64,000 nucleotides of DNA from Gari tellinella (taxonomy: Eukaryota; Mollusca; Bivalvia; Cardiida; Psammobiidae). The notes below the pieces were generated by a model, which had not been told where the DNA came from, did no database searches, and worked only from the letters and a program-made list of their open reading frames with translations. Of this stretch, positions 10,492 through 21,462 are shown in pieces. The DNA lies in the NCBI GenBank assembly GCA_922989275.2, contig OV277864.1:7874001-7938000 (forward strand). Direction: 5' to 3'. The position numbers and the translations under genes were made by a program. Position 1 is the stretch's first letter. Every line of letters begins with the position of its first letter.

Positions 10492-10754
10492 GGTGATTTG
10501 CATTCATGGAAAAGGACTAAGGGGTTACTAATGTGGGTGGGGAGCAAATCTGATTGTTAGAATAGTGAGAATTTGCTATCTGTTAATATCAGGCTGTCAG
10601 ATCCTGCACAGCAACGGTTAATTAGCACAGATAACTCTTCTTGCTAGGTGAGGCTGTCTGCACTTATGTTTTATGGTTCTCACTAACCATTTCCCCTATT
10701 TCCAGGCAAATTCGCTTATATCACCTACATCCTACTTACTAATAATGTTTAAAG
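10492..10754. other. No recognised feature
   Basis: No repeat or ORF that can be supported. Confidence 0.4.
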
Positions 10755-10852
10755 CCATGCAACTGCTTAAAGCAAGATGAAAGTAAAGCAGAAAGCTCCT
10801 TTTGGAGCTTTTTTCTTTTTTCAATCAAGCTTTGAGCTGCCACATGTATTTA
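10755..10852. repeat. Solitary palindromic core (A/D type)
   Basis: AAGCAAGATGAAAGTAAAGC, tip AGCTCCTTTTGGAGCT, then a decayed right arm. Confidence 0.65.
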
Positions 10853-10891
10853 CCAGCATCAGTATTCACTGATGGTTTCACAGGGGAATGG

Positions 10892-11119
10892 TTAACTCCT
10901 TGCATGCTAGAAGTGGATATATCTGCCACAGTGATTACCTTTGCAAATAGTTTGGATCCAGATGAGACGCCGCGTAACGCGGCCTCTCATCAGGATCCAA
11001 ACTGTTTGACACTCTGACCCTGTTTTGGAAAGAAAAATAGAAAGTTTCTATGTAAGGAACATCAGCAGACGACAATTATTGTTGCATTCAAAAATATTAC
11101 CAAGCATGCAAAGAGTTAA
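10892..11119 (+). mobile_element. Family C MITE
   Basis: First standard copy of family C. Termini TTAA + CTCCTTGCATGCT and AGCATGCAAAGAG + TTAA. Central palindrome 10945-11009 is AATAGTTTGGATCCAGATG with a GACGCCGCGTAACGCGG tip. The right side carries a CAGCAGACGACAATTATTG block. Confidence 0.85.
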
Positions 11120-11166
11120 AGGCATCCTAAGGCTACTGTGGTGTAAAGGGTTAATCATGTTTGTTG

Positions 11167-11387
11167 TTCAACTCTTTGCATGCTGGGTAATTTTGGTCGT
11201 ATGCAAATATTGTCGTCTGCTACTGTTCTAAAATTAAAATTTTCAAAATTTATTTTCATAATAGGGTCAGAGTGGCAAACAATTTCGATCCTGATGAGAC
11301 GCCGCGTGACATCTCATCTGGATCCAAACTGTTTGCAAAGGCAATCACTGTGGCAGATATATCCGCCGCTAGCATGAAAAGAGTTAA
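11167..11387 (-). mobile_element. Family C MITE, inverted
   Basis: Begins TTCAACTCTTTGCATGCT and ends CTAGCATGAAAAGAG + TTAA. The palindrome has lost part of its tip. Confidence 0.85.
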
Positions 11388-11506
11388 TGAAGGTGAACCA
11401 CTGCATCCTTCTAGCCGCCAACAGAGCTATAAAATGTCTTCAGCTGATTATGATCAAACCCTACTGATACATTAATTTTATAACACTTGTTGAATTCAAA
11501 CACTGT

Positions 11507-11731
11507 TTAACTCTTTGCACGCTAGCGGCGGATATAGCTGTCACAGGCATAACCTTTGCATACAGTTTGGATCCAGATGAGACGCCGCATAACGCGGCGT
11601 CTCATCAGGATCCAAACTGTTTGCCATTCTGACACTAAATTTAAATTTTTTTTTGAAAAATTCTAATTTTAGAACAGGAGCAGACAATAATTGTTGAATA
11701 CGAAAAAATTACCTAGCATGCAAAGAGTTAA
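11507..11731 (+). mobile_element. Family C MITE
   Basis: Both TTAA ends. Palindrome tip CGCCGCATAACGCGG. Three family C copies lie within 850 bp in alternating orientation. Confidence 0.85.
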
Positions 11732-11872
11732 CTTGCTGAGTGCAATTACCCGAAAGCGCAAGTATGCACTGATATATCATATAATGTAATCGTTTTAAAT
11801 CTACCGATAAACAGATACTGTAAAAGCAATTCTGATCTGATCTTATGATGCAAGGAGCAAAATTATTGTGTA
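11732..11872. other. No recognised feature
   Basis: Spacer between family C and A copies. Confidence 0.4.
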
Positions 11873-11972
11873 TTAACCCATCACTCCATAGATATGCTTT
11901 TTATGCCTTTCATTTTTTCCTTCACTGAAGAAAATAGATCCACTTTATATGCATGAATAAAATCATTTACTC
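11873..11972 (-). mobile_element. Half family A MITE
   Basis: TTAA + CCCATCACTCCATAG, then CACTGAAGAAAATAG. Stops before the palindrome. Confidence 0.7.
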
Positions 11973-12153
11973 TTAGCCTAAGATTTCTATTGCTAGCCTC
12001 ACCAGGGTTACCTGTCTGATTTATGGGAAATTTGGTAAAAGTATTAATTACTTAAACAGCTACAGGGTGCCGCCTGTTTTTTATATCAATTGGGCAACTT
12101 AGAGTCGCCTACTTCAGCATGTTTATGTCTGCAACTGTTGTGATGTATCTCTA

Positions 12154-12255
12154 TTAACCCATTACTCCATAATTATATACACCTTTTTAAGCCTCTAATT
12201 GTGTCTACGCAAAGGAAAGTAGTAAAAGGCATTTCTAGTATCTTTTAGGTGGTAA
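12154..12255 (-). mobile_element. Half family A MITE
   Basis: TTAA + CCCATTACTCCATAA followed by diverged interior. No right terminus. Confidence 0.6.
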
Positions 12256-12261
12256 CCTAAA

Positions 12262-12455
12262 CACGGCTACAGATAAGAGTGAGATAACGGAACAAATCCA
12301 ATATTTTCTCACTCATTTCAGCACCAAATCTTATGGTGTCGCTACTCATTAGAATCGTCTCAAAGAGACAATTCTAATGAGTAGTGACACCATAGAGTTT
12401 AATACAGAAATAAAGATTTAAGTTTTTTGAAATACTCACCTTATCTGGAGCCCTG
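12262..12455 (+). mobile_element. Family E MITE
   Basis: First copy of family E. Ends CAGGGCTCCAGATAAG (here CACGGCTACAGATAAG) and CTTATCTGGAGCCCTG. The central palindrome is CTACTCATTAGAATCGTCTC, tip AAAGAGAC, complement. The best copy (47253) is flanked by TA. About 195 bp. Confidence 0.8.
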
Positions 12456-12617
12456 CTTAAGCAGGTTGAAAGCAAAGCAGAATTCTGGTTAAGGAAGGAT
12501 AAATGCCACCCTATTCTATTGTATGTGTAGAATACAACTAAACACCCAGTATAATCTCTAGAACAACATTACTGAAGAACCTATATACTCAAACATTACT
12601 GCTTCTACTGAGCACCA

Positions 12618-12846
12618 TTTTACCCGTTACCCCATAGGCATAAATACACCTTTTTACGCCATTAATTCAATCCTCCACTGAAGAAAATAACTCCCAATTT
12701 ATACATTCATAAATATGTACCAAGAGAAATATTTTCTATATTCTAGTAGATAGTAGCTTAAAGCAGACTGAAAGTAAACCTTTAAACCTCCTTTAAGTGG
12801 ACACCCATCTTCATAACTAGAAGCAGTCTATGGGGTAATGAGTTAA
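12618..12846 (-). mobile_element. Family A MITE, palindrome mostly deleted
   Basis: Both ends are recognisable (TTTACCCGTTACCCCATA, GGGGTAATGAGTTAA). Only AAGCAGACTGAAAGTAAACC and CCTTTAAACC remain of the core. Confidence 0.8.
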
Positions 12847-12931
12847 GTAAGTTAAATTGTCAGTCTTCCAGACTGACTGTACATAGCTTAAAGCAAGTTA
12901 TTAAAGAAAATTTAGTAATTTTTTTCCTGAA

Positions 12932-13164
12932 TTAACCCATTACCCCATAGCCTGTTCTAGTTTTGAAGACAGGTGACTTCTTAAAGCAGGTTGAAAGTAA
13001 AGCAGAATGTGCCTTAAGGCACATTCTGCTTTACTTTCAGCCTGCTTTAAGCTACCATCTACAAGGATATAGAAATTTTTTCTTATGATACATATTCCTG
13101 AAAGTATAGAGTGGAACTATTTTCAGTGGATGATAAAAGGCGTATTTATGGGGTAATGGGTTAA
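12932..13164 (+). mobile_element. Family A MITE
   Basis: Well preserved 233 bp copy with both TTAA ends. Palindrome tip TGTGCCTTAAGGCACA. Confidence 0.9.
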
Positions 13165-13561
13165 CACACTTTTATCAGCAGATGACAATTTGAGTGAATG
13201 ATATTCATTGAGTATTAACATGGTAATTAGTTTCAAATTATATGTGGACATGCACCATTAATGCTGGGATGCATTACCCTCACTATGCTGGGAAACAAGT
13301 TCATATATCATTAGCAAGTAATGTTGACCAAGATCAGAGAGCTTAAGAAGGAACCCTCCTATCACAAGACCTGCCCTGTGTGCCATAATTTTAAATATTT
13401 TAGAAACAACCTCATGAGAGTCAATGTAGATTTGTTATTATTTTGAAAGTAGACAAGTCCATTTCCGAAAGTCAGCATTAGTAATGGTTGTATTGTAGCA
13501 ATAATTGTATACTCTTACACCGAGTCATGTAGTCAATACGGCTCTATAGGTTATAATTATC
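13165..13561. other. No recognised feature
   Basis: About 400 bp AT-rich, with no repeat matched to other parts of the window. Confidence 0.4.
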
Positions 13562-13671
13562 TTAACCCTTTACTCCATAGACAAGCATTTTTATTCCTTC
13601 AATTTATTCATCCACTGAAGAAAATAGTTCCATTTATTACAGTGTTCATTATGCACCATAAGAATGGCTGT
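13562..13671 (-). mobile_element. Half family A MITE
   Basis: TTAA + CCCTTTACTCCATAG to AATGGCTG. It ends where the next family A copy begins. Confidence 0.7.
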
Positions 13672-15152
13672 TTAACCCATTACCCCATAAATACATCTTT
13701 TTACGCCTTTATATTATTCATCTACTGAAGTAGTTCCAATTTATACATACATGAATATGTATTAAAAGAAACAAGAGCCCCATGGGGCATATTCGCTCAC
13801 CTGAGAATAATTGGAAAATGGAGATATTGATTTATGTCCAGGACTGACCTAGAAATGCAACAGACCCGAACAATTTGAACAAAATATGTTAAGTATATTT
13901 AAAAGTGTCACCATACAGAATATAAAAGCTCTGGCCATATTAGAGTCAGAGAAGAAGACGTTTGAAATTTTCTCTATATAACTCTATGTAAAACAGTGAC
14001 CCCGGGGCGGGGCCAATTTTGACCCTAGGGGCATAATTTAAACAAACTTAATAGAGGACCTGTAGGCGATGATATGTGCCATATATCAAAGCTCTGGCCC
14101 TTGTAGTTATAGACAAGAAGATTTTTTAAGTTTTCATTGTAAAAAATCTATTTTTAGCTCCTGTGACCTAGTTATGCAACGGACCAGAACCATTTGTACA
14201 ATTTTGGTATAGGACATCTAGAAGTGTCACTATGCCAAATATCAAAGCTCTGGCCATATTAGTTTCAGAGAAGAAGACGTATGAAAATTTCACTATATAA
14301 CTCTATGTAAAACCGTGACCCCCGGGGCGGGGCCAATTTTGACCCCAGGGGCATAATTTGAACAAACTTAATAGAGGACCTGTAGGCGAGTCTATGTGCC
14401 AAATATCTAAGCTCTGGCTCTTGTAGTTTAGGACAAGAAGATTTTTTAAGTTTTCATTGAAAAAATCTATTTTTAGCTCCTGTGACCTAGTTATGCAACC
14501 GACCACAACCATTTGAACAAATTTGGTAAAGGACATCTAGAAGTGTCACCATGCCAAATATCAAAGCTCTGGCCACATTAGTTTCAGAGAAGAAGACGTT
14601 TGAAAATTTCACTATATAACTCTATGTAAAACTGTGACCCCAGGGGCGGGGCCAATTTTGACCCTAGGGACATAATTTGAACAAACTTGATAGAGGACCT
14701 GTAGATGATGCTATTTGCCAAATATCTAAGCTCTGGCCCTTGCAGTTTTTGACAAGAAGATTTTTTAAGATTTCCTTATTTTTTCACTTTGGTTGCCATG
14801 GCAACCAGAGTTCTGCATTGTTTTTAATTCTTTGAACAAATTTGAAAGAGCTTGACCCAAGGAACATTTCTGTAAAGTTTGGTTGAATTCTGTCAAGCGG
14901 TATAGGAGGAGATGTCATTTGAAGCAATTGTTAACGACGACGGACGACGACGGACACAGGGCCATCCCAATAGCTCACCTTGAGCCTTTGGCTCAGGTGA
15001 GCTAAAAAATCTATATTGGAGCACAAGGTAGCTTAAAGCAGGCTGAAAGTAAAGCAGAATGCGCCTTAAGGCGCATTATGCTTTTCTTTCAACCTGCTTT
15101 AAGTGGTCACCTATCTTCAAAACTAGAAACAGGTTATGGGGTAAAGGGTTAA
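13672..15152 (-). mobile_element. Family A MITE split by the 1.24 kb gathered-repeat element
   Basis: Left part 13672-13768 and right part 15009-15152 (core palindrome and GGGTAAAGGG + TTAA). Removing the insert restores a normal ~240 bp family A copy. Confidence 0.85.
13769..15008 (+). mobile_element. Gathered-repeat element with 3' hairpin, copy 2
   Basis: Same ends, three ~315 bp units and 3' hairpin as 1736-2984, with only scattered differences and a shorter GACGGACGACG run. The host MITE sequence on each side gives clean boundaries: ...AAAAGAA | ACAAGAGCC and GAGCTAAAAA | TCTATATTGG. Confidence 0.85.
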
Positions 15153-15268
15153 AAGAGGCTGAAAGCAGAGCAGAATACGCCTCAGGGTGCATTCTGCATT
15201 TAACTTTTAACCTGTTTTGAGTAATTATCTTTCTTCAAAATAGACATAGTCTATGGGGTCATGAGTTT
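15153..15268. mobile_element. Degenerate family A fragment
   Basis: Core GAGGCTGAAAGCAGAGC and tail GTCTATGGGGTCATGAG are recognisable. Confidence 0.6.
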
Positions 15269-15353
15269 GACGTGATTCCATGGTATAATACAATACTATG
15301 CAATGCAAATTACAGCGTTAATATTTTCCAACAAGAGATCTTATTGCATTAAG
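15199..15353 (+). repeat. Local direct duplication, left copy
   Basis: Includes the tail of the degenerate family A fragment plus CCATGGTATAATACAATA and CTTATTGCATTAA. Paired with 15622-15782. Confidence 0.75.
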
Positions 15354-15620
15354 TTAACCCATTACCCCATAGTATGTTTCTAGTTTTGAAGATAGGTGAC
15401 CACTTAAAGCAGGTTGAAAATAAAGCAGAATGTGCCTTAAGGCACATTCTGCTTTACTTTCAGCCTGCTTTAATTAATTAAGCTACAATCTACTAGAATA
15501 TAAAAAATATTTCTTATGATATATAACCATGACTGTATACACTGTATATTGGAACTATTTTCTTTAGTGGAGGAATAAATTAAAGGCATAAAAAGGTGTA
15601 TTTATGGGGTAATGGATTAA
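15354..15620 (+). mobile_element. Family A MITE
   Basis: 267 bp with both TTAA ends, palindrome tip TGTGCCTTAAGGCACA. It lies exactly between the two copies of a local duplication. Confidence 0.85.
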
Positions 15621-15621
15621 C

Positions 15622-15782
15622 CTATTTTGAGTAATTATCTTTCTCCAAAATAGAAATAGTCTATGGGGTAATGAGTTATTCTGTTAGGAATTTACTTGTT
15701 TCCATGGTATAATACAATATACATACTATGCAAAGCAAATAACAGCATTAATACTTCACAACAAGATATTTTATTGCATTAA
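15622..15782 (+). repeat. Local direct duplication, right copy
   Basis: Matches 15199-15353: TTTTGAGTAATTATCTTTC, GTCTATGGGG, CCATGGTATAATACAATA, TTTATTGCATTAA. Confidence 0.75.
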
Positions 15783-16401
15783 AACTTCTATTTACAATGT
15801 ATATCAATAAAAAATTAATGTGACATTATGTATCATGGGGTATTTATTACACTCCCCTCTGTTTGTGGTGAATATGAGACCAACCATAGGTAATAACCAC
15901 GGAGTTGTACTTCCTACCTATCCCCTGTAGTTTAAGGTTGGTCTATATATTTGATACAATCAGATGCTGCTTTAGCTATTTGCAAGCTAACAGCAAAATC
16001 ATGGAAACTTAATTGGAACCAAACTGTTAGAAACTCTGAACCGCAATTTTTATTTTTATAGAAAGTTCGAAGATGAAGCAAAAGTAGTGTAAATCACCAA
16101 AGGCATCAGTGTAGTTTTTTAAACTTTGATTATCAAATAATTATCATTAAAAAGTTCAAAGTCTATTAAAAATAATTTGCTGGTAGTCTTTAGTTATTCA
16201 GCAAAAACAGTAAGTATTCATGAAATGTAATCTGTACGTATTTTTTAAATATATATATATATATCAAAGAATTAGAAAATCAGGAAATTGTATGTTGTAA
16301 TATTTTTTATCCATTTAAAATGGCAAGTTTTCTGTCAAATAGAAGTTCTCCACCCTAAGTGGTACAAGTGTAAATGGACAAGTAAGAGTTTGCCTAAGGA
16401 T
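15783..16401. other. Unassigned, with an AT microsatellite
   Basis: Holds an (AT) run at about 16248-16263 and a loose inverted repeat GAGACCAACCATAG / AAGGTTGGTC near 15889-15943. Nothing else. Confidence 0.45.
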
Positions 16402-16468
16402 AAACAGTGCAGACCCTGATCAGTGGGCTCCTTCAGGAGTCCACTGATCAGGGTCTTCACTATTTGCA
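16402..16468. repeat. Solitary family B palindrome
   Basis: AACAGTGCAGACCCTGATC, tip GGGCTCCTTCAGGAGTCC, complement. No family B ends nearby. Confidence 0.75.
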
Positions 16469-16937
16469 AAGTATATCGTATATAATTAAATACTCAGTCC
16501 CTGCAATTCAAAGTTTAAAATTTATATCACTTGTATAATAAAACAGGAAAACCATGACCCTTATATTGGAACCAAATTATTCAATAATGGAAATATTTTT
16601 AACCAGTGAAACTCAATAATTCTGAGAGGGCATACTTCAGAGATGAAAAACTTCAATCAAACAATTAGTCAGGCTCTTTATGAAGAACACAAATCATGGT
16701 CTACACTGTTTTGAAACACAAAGTGAACTAATTTCAGGCATGTACAAGGTATACTAGGATACAGCTCTCTTTTAAGTACAAGTTGACAATAGGATATGTT
16801 TGTGATATGTGACGTGAACGAAACATCTTTAATTACATACCTACATTTTTAAACTTTCACTTTCAAGCACAAAACCTGTGCGGATGACTCTGTTTCACAT
16901 TAAATGACGTACAGGTGCAGTACATGTAAGGTCCTGT
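16469..16937. other. No recognised feature
   Basis: About 470 bp, apart from a trace of a family B arm near 16680. Confidence 0.4.
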
Positions 16938-17168
16938 TTAACCCATTACCCCATAGCCTATTTCTAGTTTTGAAAACAAGTTACAACTTAAAGCAGGTTG
17001 AAAGTAAAGCAGAATGTGCCTAAGGACACATTCTGCTTTACTTTCAGCCTGCTTTAAGCAAAATTCTGCTAGAATATAGATAATGTTTTTTATGGTACAT
17101 ATTCGTAATTGTGTAAATTGGAACTATTTACCTTAATGGATGAATAAACTAGAGGCGTAAAGAATCAG
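16938..17168 (+). mobile_element. Family A MITE, right end lost
   Basis: Left TTAA and an intact palindrome; the right terminus decays after GGCGTAAAGA. Confidence 0.8.
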
Positions 17169-17479
17169 TTTATTTCTTTCGACACTTTAAAGTAACTCTT
17201 GTGGGTTATCAAGATCCCTTGTGGATCTTTTTAGTTACCAAAACAGGAACCAGTCTAATTTGAATTCTGGGTAGCTTTATCAATACTGGTCTAAATTAGC
17301 AAACAGATCTGGGTCTACTGTCTGTTTGCAAATGTAATGAGTATTTTTATACCAGGTCCATGGTGATTGTTATATCAAGTAGTGCCAACAAAGAGTGTTG
17401 TGCAGACTAAATGGAGAAACTATTGGAAATGTTTCTTACTATGTGCATGACCTGTCCATATAAGGTCTATTTTTGGTGC
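17169..17479. other. Unassigned, with a short family B arm
   Basis: Inverted fragments TATCAAGATCCC / GGATCTTTTTAG and GATCTGGGTCTACTGTC are visible. No element boundaries. Confidence 0.4.
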
Positions 17480-17737
17480 TTAAACCCTTTCCTCCCAGAA
17501 ACCCAAAATCGCCAATTCTAATTTTCAATTTAGTCTAGTCCATTTTTGACCTTTTAGTGTTGATTTTTACAATAATATTATATGTAAAAAGACAAACAAT
17601 GTAGACCCTGATCAGAGGGTTCCTTAAGGAGCACTCTTATCAGGGTATACACTGTTTGCATAGGACAAGTGTACTCCCCAGTTATGCTGGTTTGCAAATG
17701 ATGCATATAAGCGTAACTATAGGGTTCAAAGAGTTAA
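17480..17737 (+). mobile_element. Family B MITE
   Basis: TTAA ends. Palindrome AACAATGTAGACCCTGATC with tip GGGTTCCTTAAGGAGC. Confidence 0.85.
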
Positions 17738-17939
17738 CCCATAATCACATAGCCCATTTCTAGTATTGAAGAAAATAGTTCCAATTTAAACAGTCATGAA
17801 TATGCAAAATAAGATATATAATATATTCTATATCCTAGCAGATGGTAGCTTTAAAACCACCATTCTGCTTTAATATTCATCCTGCTTTAAGTTATCACTT
17901 GTCTTCAGAATAGAAACAGGTTATGGAGTAAAGGGTTAG
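17734..17939. mobile_element. Family A MITE abutting family B
   Basis: Shares its left TTAA with the family B copy. The right end reads GTAAAGGGTTAG. The left palindrome arm is mostly deleted. Confidence 0.75.
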
Positions 17940-18213
17940 ACTTGTACAATTCTCAATAACAATATCTATTTGTTCAACTACATGTAAGCTAACCTAGAGG
18001 CCACTATGCAGGTCAACAGCCTACACTACAAGTCCAGATTACATGTATGTGTCCATTGTTTAACATGCACAACAAATAAATCATGTGTAAATGATCACAG
18101 AACCTTGTGGGTAACCAGTGCATTTGATCATCTTGTTATCAAACCAACAATATTTTGACAAGCGGAACTGATAAATAGTTGTTGAAAATAGTTATCTTTA
18201 CAGGATATGCAAG
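17940..18213. other. No recognised feature
   Basis: AT-rich spacer. Confidence 0.4.
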
Positions 18214-18482
18214 TTAACTCTAAGAATTTCCTCCCTGAAACTTCAAATGGACAATCCCAGCTTAAATTTTAAGTCTAGTCCATTTCTGACTTTTAAGGGT
18301 TGTTTTTTGTCAATGTTTTGCATTTTGACAAACAGTGAAGACCCAGATCAGAGGGCTCCTTCAGGAGCCCTCTGATCTGGGTCTTCACTGTTTTCATAGG
18401 ACAAGTGCACTTTTAACTTGTAAACTGTTTGAAAAGGACGCCTATATGCGGGACTAGGGTCCAAAGGGTAAAACATGATACA
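18214..18482 (+). mobile_element. Family B MITE
   Basis: Near full length. The palindrome at 18330-18399 is almost perfect, with tip AGGGCTCCTTCAGGAGCCCT. The right end is slightly decayed (GGGTAAAAC). Confidence 0.85.
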
Positions 18483-18568
18483 TCAATGTTTTCTGCAACT
18501 AAAGTGCATTAGGATGACTTTACCTTATCCTACAGGTAAGTGTCTCTTAGAACACCTTTACTTTGTAA

Positions 18569-20862
18569 ACAAGAGCGTGTCCCAGTTACACGAATGCCCC
18601 CGATGATACAGGGAGGGGAATCCAGACTATCAAACGTAAAAGTTAGAGAGCTGAAACTGTAGTGGAGCGCCATTTTGAGGACTTCAAGGGCCATTACTCC
18701 AAAGGGCCTAGCATAAATTGGTGCCGCTGGTTATCCAAATTGGTCTCCATTTTATGTCAACAAACATTTTCAGAAAGTTTGGTGATGATCAGATGAAAAG
18801 CAATGTGTTTGTGAAACACAAATGCCCCCAGCCAGCATCATGTTCTGTAATGTAATGCTTATTTGCAAAAGTAGGTCGAAAGTCATGGTCCTAGGGTAAA
18901 TGAAACATTGGCATGGTTGGAGAAGTCTTAACACAAGAAACCTATAAAGTATGGAAGCTCTAGGCCTATTGGTTCAAATGTTATAGGCGTATAAAGATTT
19001 ATACAAATAAAGGTCAAAGGTCAAGGTCACAAGGGCAAAAACGTAGGTATGGTTGGAAAGGTATTGACACAAGAAATATATAAACAAAATATGAAAGCCG
19101 TAGGCCTACTGGTGCAAATGTTATAGCCATTTAAAGATTTCAACAAAAGTAGGTCAAATGTCAAGGTCAAAAAGTTTTGTATGGTTAGAAAGGGAAAACA
19201 CATGTCAAGTATAAAAGGCCAAGGTGCAAAAATGCAAAAGTTCTATCCAAGGTTAAGGTTTTTGGTTAAAGTTTGATTAAATAGGTCAAATATCGAGGTC
19301 AAGGTCACATGGTCAAAGATGTTGGTATGGTTGGAAAGGTCTTGACACAAGAAATATACATACAAAATATTAAAGCCCTGGGCCAACTGGTGCAAATGTT
19401 ATAGCCATTTAAAGATTTTTACAAAAGTAGGTCAAATGTCAAGGTCACAAGGTCAAAAAGTTGTGTATGGTTGGAAAGGTCTTGCCATGAAGAATACACA
19501 TGCCAAGTATAAAAGGCCCAGGTTCAAAAATGCAAAAGTTATAGCCAATGTTAATGTTTTTGGTTAAAGTTTGATTAAATAGGTCAACGGTCAAGGTCAA
19601 GGTCACATGGTCAAATATATTTGTATGGTAGGAAAGGTCTTGACACAAAACATATACATACAAAATGTTAAAGCCCTATGCTAACTGGTGCAAATGTTAT
19701 AGCAATTTAAAGATTTTTTAAAAAAGAAGGTCAAATGTCAAGGTCAAGGTCAAAAAGTTTTGTATGGTTGGAAAGGTCTTGCCATGAGGAATACACATGC
19801 CAAGTATAAAATGCCCAGGTGCAAAAATGCAAAAGTTATAGCCAAGGTTAAGGTTTTTGGTTAAAGTTTGATTAAATAGGTCAAAGGTCAAGGTCAAGGT
19901 CGCATGGTCAAAGATGTTGGTATGGTTGGGAAGGTCTTGACACAAGAAATATACATACAAAATATGAAAGCCCTGGGGCTACTGGTTCAAATGTTATAGC
20001 CATTTAAAGAGTTTTACAAAAGTAGGTCAAATTTCAAGGTCAAGGTCACAAGGTCAAAAAGTTTTATATGGTTGGAAAGATCTTGCCATGAGGAATACAC
20101 ATGCCAAGTATAAAAGGCCCAGGTTTAAAAATGCAAAAGTTATAGCCAAGGTTAAGGTTTTTGGTTAAAGTTTGATTAAATAGGTCAAAGGTCAAGGTCG
20201 CATGGTCAAAGATGTTGGTATGGTTGAAAAGGTCATGACACAAGAAATATACATACAAAATATGAAAGCCCTGGGCCTAATGGTTCAAATGTTATAGCCA
20301 TTTAAAGATTTTTACAAAAGTAGGTCAAATTTCAAGGTCAAGGTCACAAGGTCAAAAAGTTTTATATGGTTGGAAAGGTCTTGCCATGGGGAATACACAT
20401 GCAAAGTATAAAAGGCCCAGGTGTAAAAATGCAAAAGTTATAGCCAAGGTTAAGGTTTTTGGTTAAAGTTTGTTTAAATAGGTCAAAGGTCAAGGTCAAG
20501 GTCACATGGTCAAAGATGTTGGTATGGTTGGAAAGGTCTTGACAAAAGAAATATACATACAAAATATGAAAGCCCTGGGCCTACTGGTGCAAATGTTATA
20601 GCCATTTAAAGATTTTTACAAAAGTAGGTCAAATGTCAAGGTCAAGGTCACAAGGTCAAAAAGGTTTGTATGGATGGAAAGGTCTTGATACAGGGAAGAC
20701 ACATGCCAAGTATAAAAGGTCCAGGTACAAAAATGCAAGAGTTATAGCCAAGGTTAAGGTTTTTGGCACAGACAGACGGACGGACAGACGGACGGACGGA
20801 CAGACCAACAGACATGACAAAAACTATATGCCCCCGAATCGTAGATTCTGGGGGCATAAAAA
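18569..20862 (+). mobile_element. 2.3 kb element built on a dimeric tandem repeat
   Basis: Starts ACAAGAGCGTGTCCCAG. It has a ~330 bp single-copy head with ATGCCCCCGATGATAC, then tandem repeats, then a short (GACGGACA)n run. It ends in a hairpin TATGCCCCCGAATC / GATTCTGGGGGCATA followed by AAAAA. The start and the hairpin-plus-A end resemble the 1.25 kb elements at 1736 and 13769 and the element at 34412-34852, suggesting one superfamily. Short ORFs on the minus strand are translations of the repeat. Confidence 0.8.
18895..20765 (+). repeat. Dimeric ~300 bp tandem array (140 + 158 bp half-units)
   Basis: Two related half-units alternate. One begins GGTCTTGACACAAGAAATA, the other GGTCTTGCCATGAGGAATAC. 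Both contain AAGTTATAGCCA-type and GGTCAAAGGTCAAGGTCA sequence. Second-type half-units start near 19478, 19775, 20079, 20377 and 20681, so the dimer period is 297-304 bp. The first units are the most diverged. Confidence 0.85.
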
Positions 20863-20876
20863 ACATGTTCACCTTT

Positions 20877-21042
20877 TTAAACCCTTTCTTGCCTCAAACC
20901 TCAAATGGACAATACTAGTTTTCTATTTAGTCTTGTTCATTTTTTACTTTTAGGGTTGAATTTTACAATATATGTCAAAATAACAAACAGTGTAGACCCT
21001 ACAGGAGTGTTCTGCTCTACTCTCATCCTGCTTTATGTAGCC
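20877..21042 (+). mobile_element. Chimeric MITE: family B left half, A/D-type right half
   Basis: Starts TTAA + ACCCTTTCTTGCCTC and follows family B to AACAGTGTAGACCC. At the hairpin position it switches to ACAGGAGTGTTCTGC and CATCCTGCTTTATGTAGCC, the right arm of an A/D-type core. Confidence 0.7.
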
Positions 21043-21247
21043 AACTTCCTGAATCTTAGATATCCCCACTCAGGGTGGCTATGAGATAAAGATTAACAAC
21101 AGGTTGTAGAAAATACATGGAAAAGACACTTCCTGTATGTGACCAACAAAATATGTATAAATATAGTAAACATACAGCCACTCATAAATATACTACATCA
21201 TGGAGAAAGTCCTTTCTCCATGACTACATGTAGTTGAGGCTGGTTAA

Positions 21248-21335
21248 TATGAGTTGTAGCTTAAAGCAGGAGAAAACTAAAGCAGAAATCCTCTAAGGGA
21301 GCCTTAATGCTTTACTATTTGGCTGCTTCAAGCAG
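21248..21335. repeat. Solitary A-type palindrome
   Basis: GCTTAAAGCAGGAGAAAAC and a complementary arm with tip CCTCTAAGGGAGCC. Confidence 0.6.
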
Positions 21336-21462
21336 GCTTATACCATAAACATGGGAGATCATGTCTTCATTGGATTGGTCATCAGGGCTGGGCTTTACTG
21401 TTCATGTACCAGTACATGTTATCTTTGTATCTTCACATGATGATGTCTATGTACTGTGCTTG

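Noticed and set aside
16400..16470. Palindromes followed by T runs as Rho-independent terminators
   Set aside because: Organism is eukaryotic and the hairpins belong to MITE families.
19445..20562. Four similar minus-strand ORFs of 64-80 codons
   Set aside because: They are the same frame read through successive units of the dimeric tandem repeat; spacing is the repeat period and there is no sign of protein selection.
20766..20815. GACGGACA run as an independent microsatellite
   Set aside because: The same kind of run occurs just before the 3' hairpin in several gathered-repeat elements, so it is part of the element.
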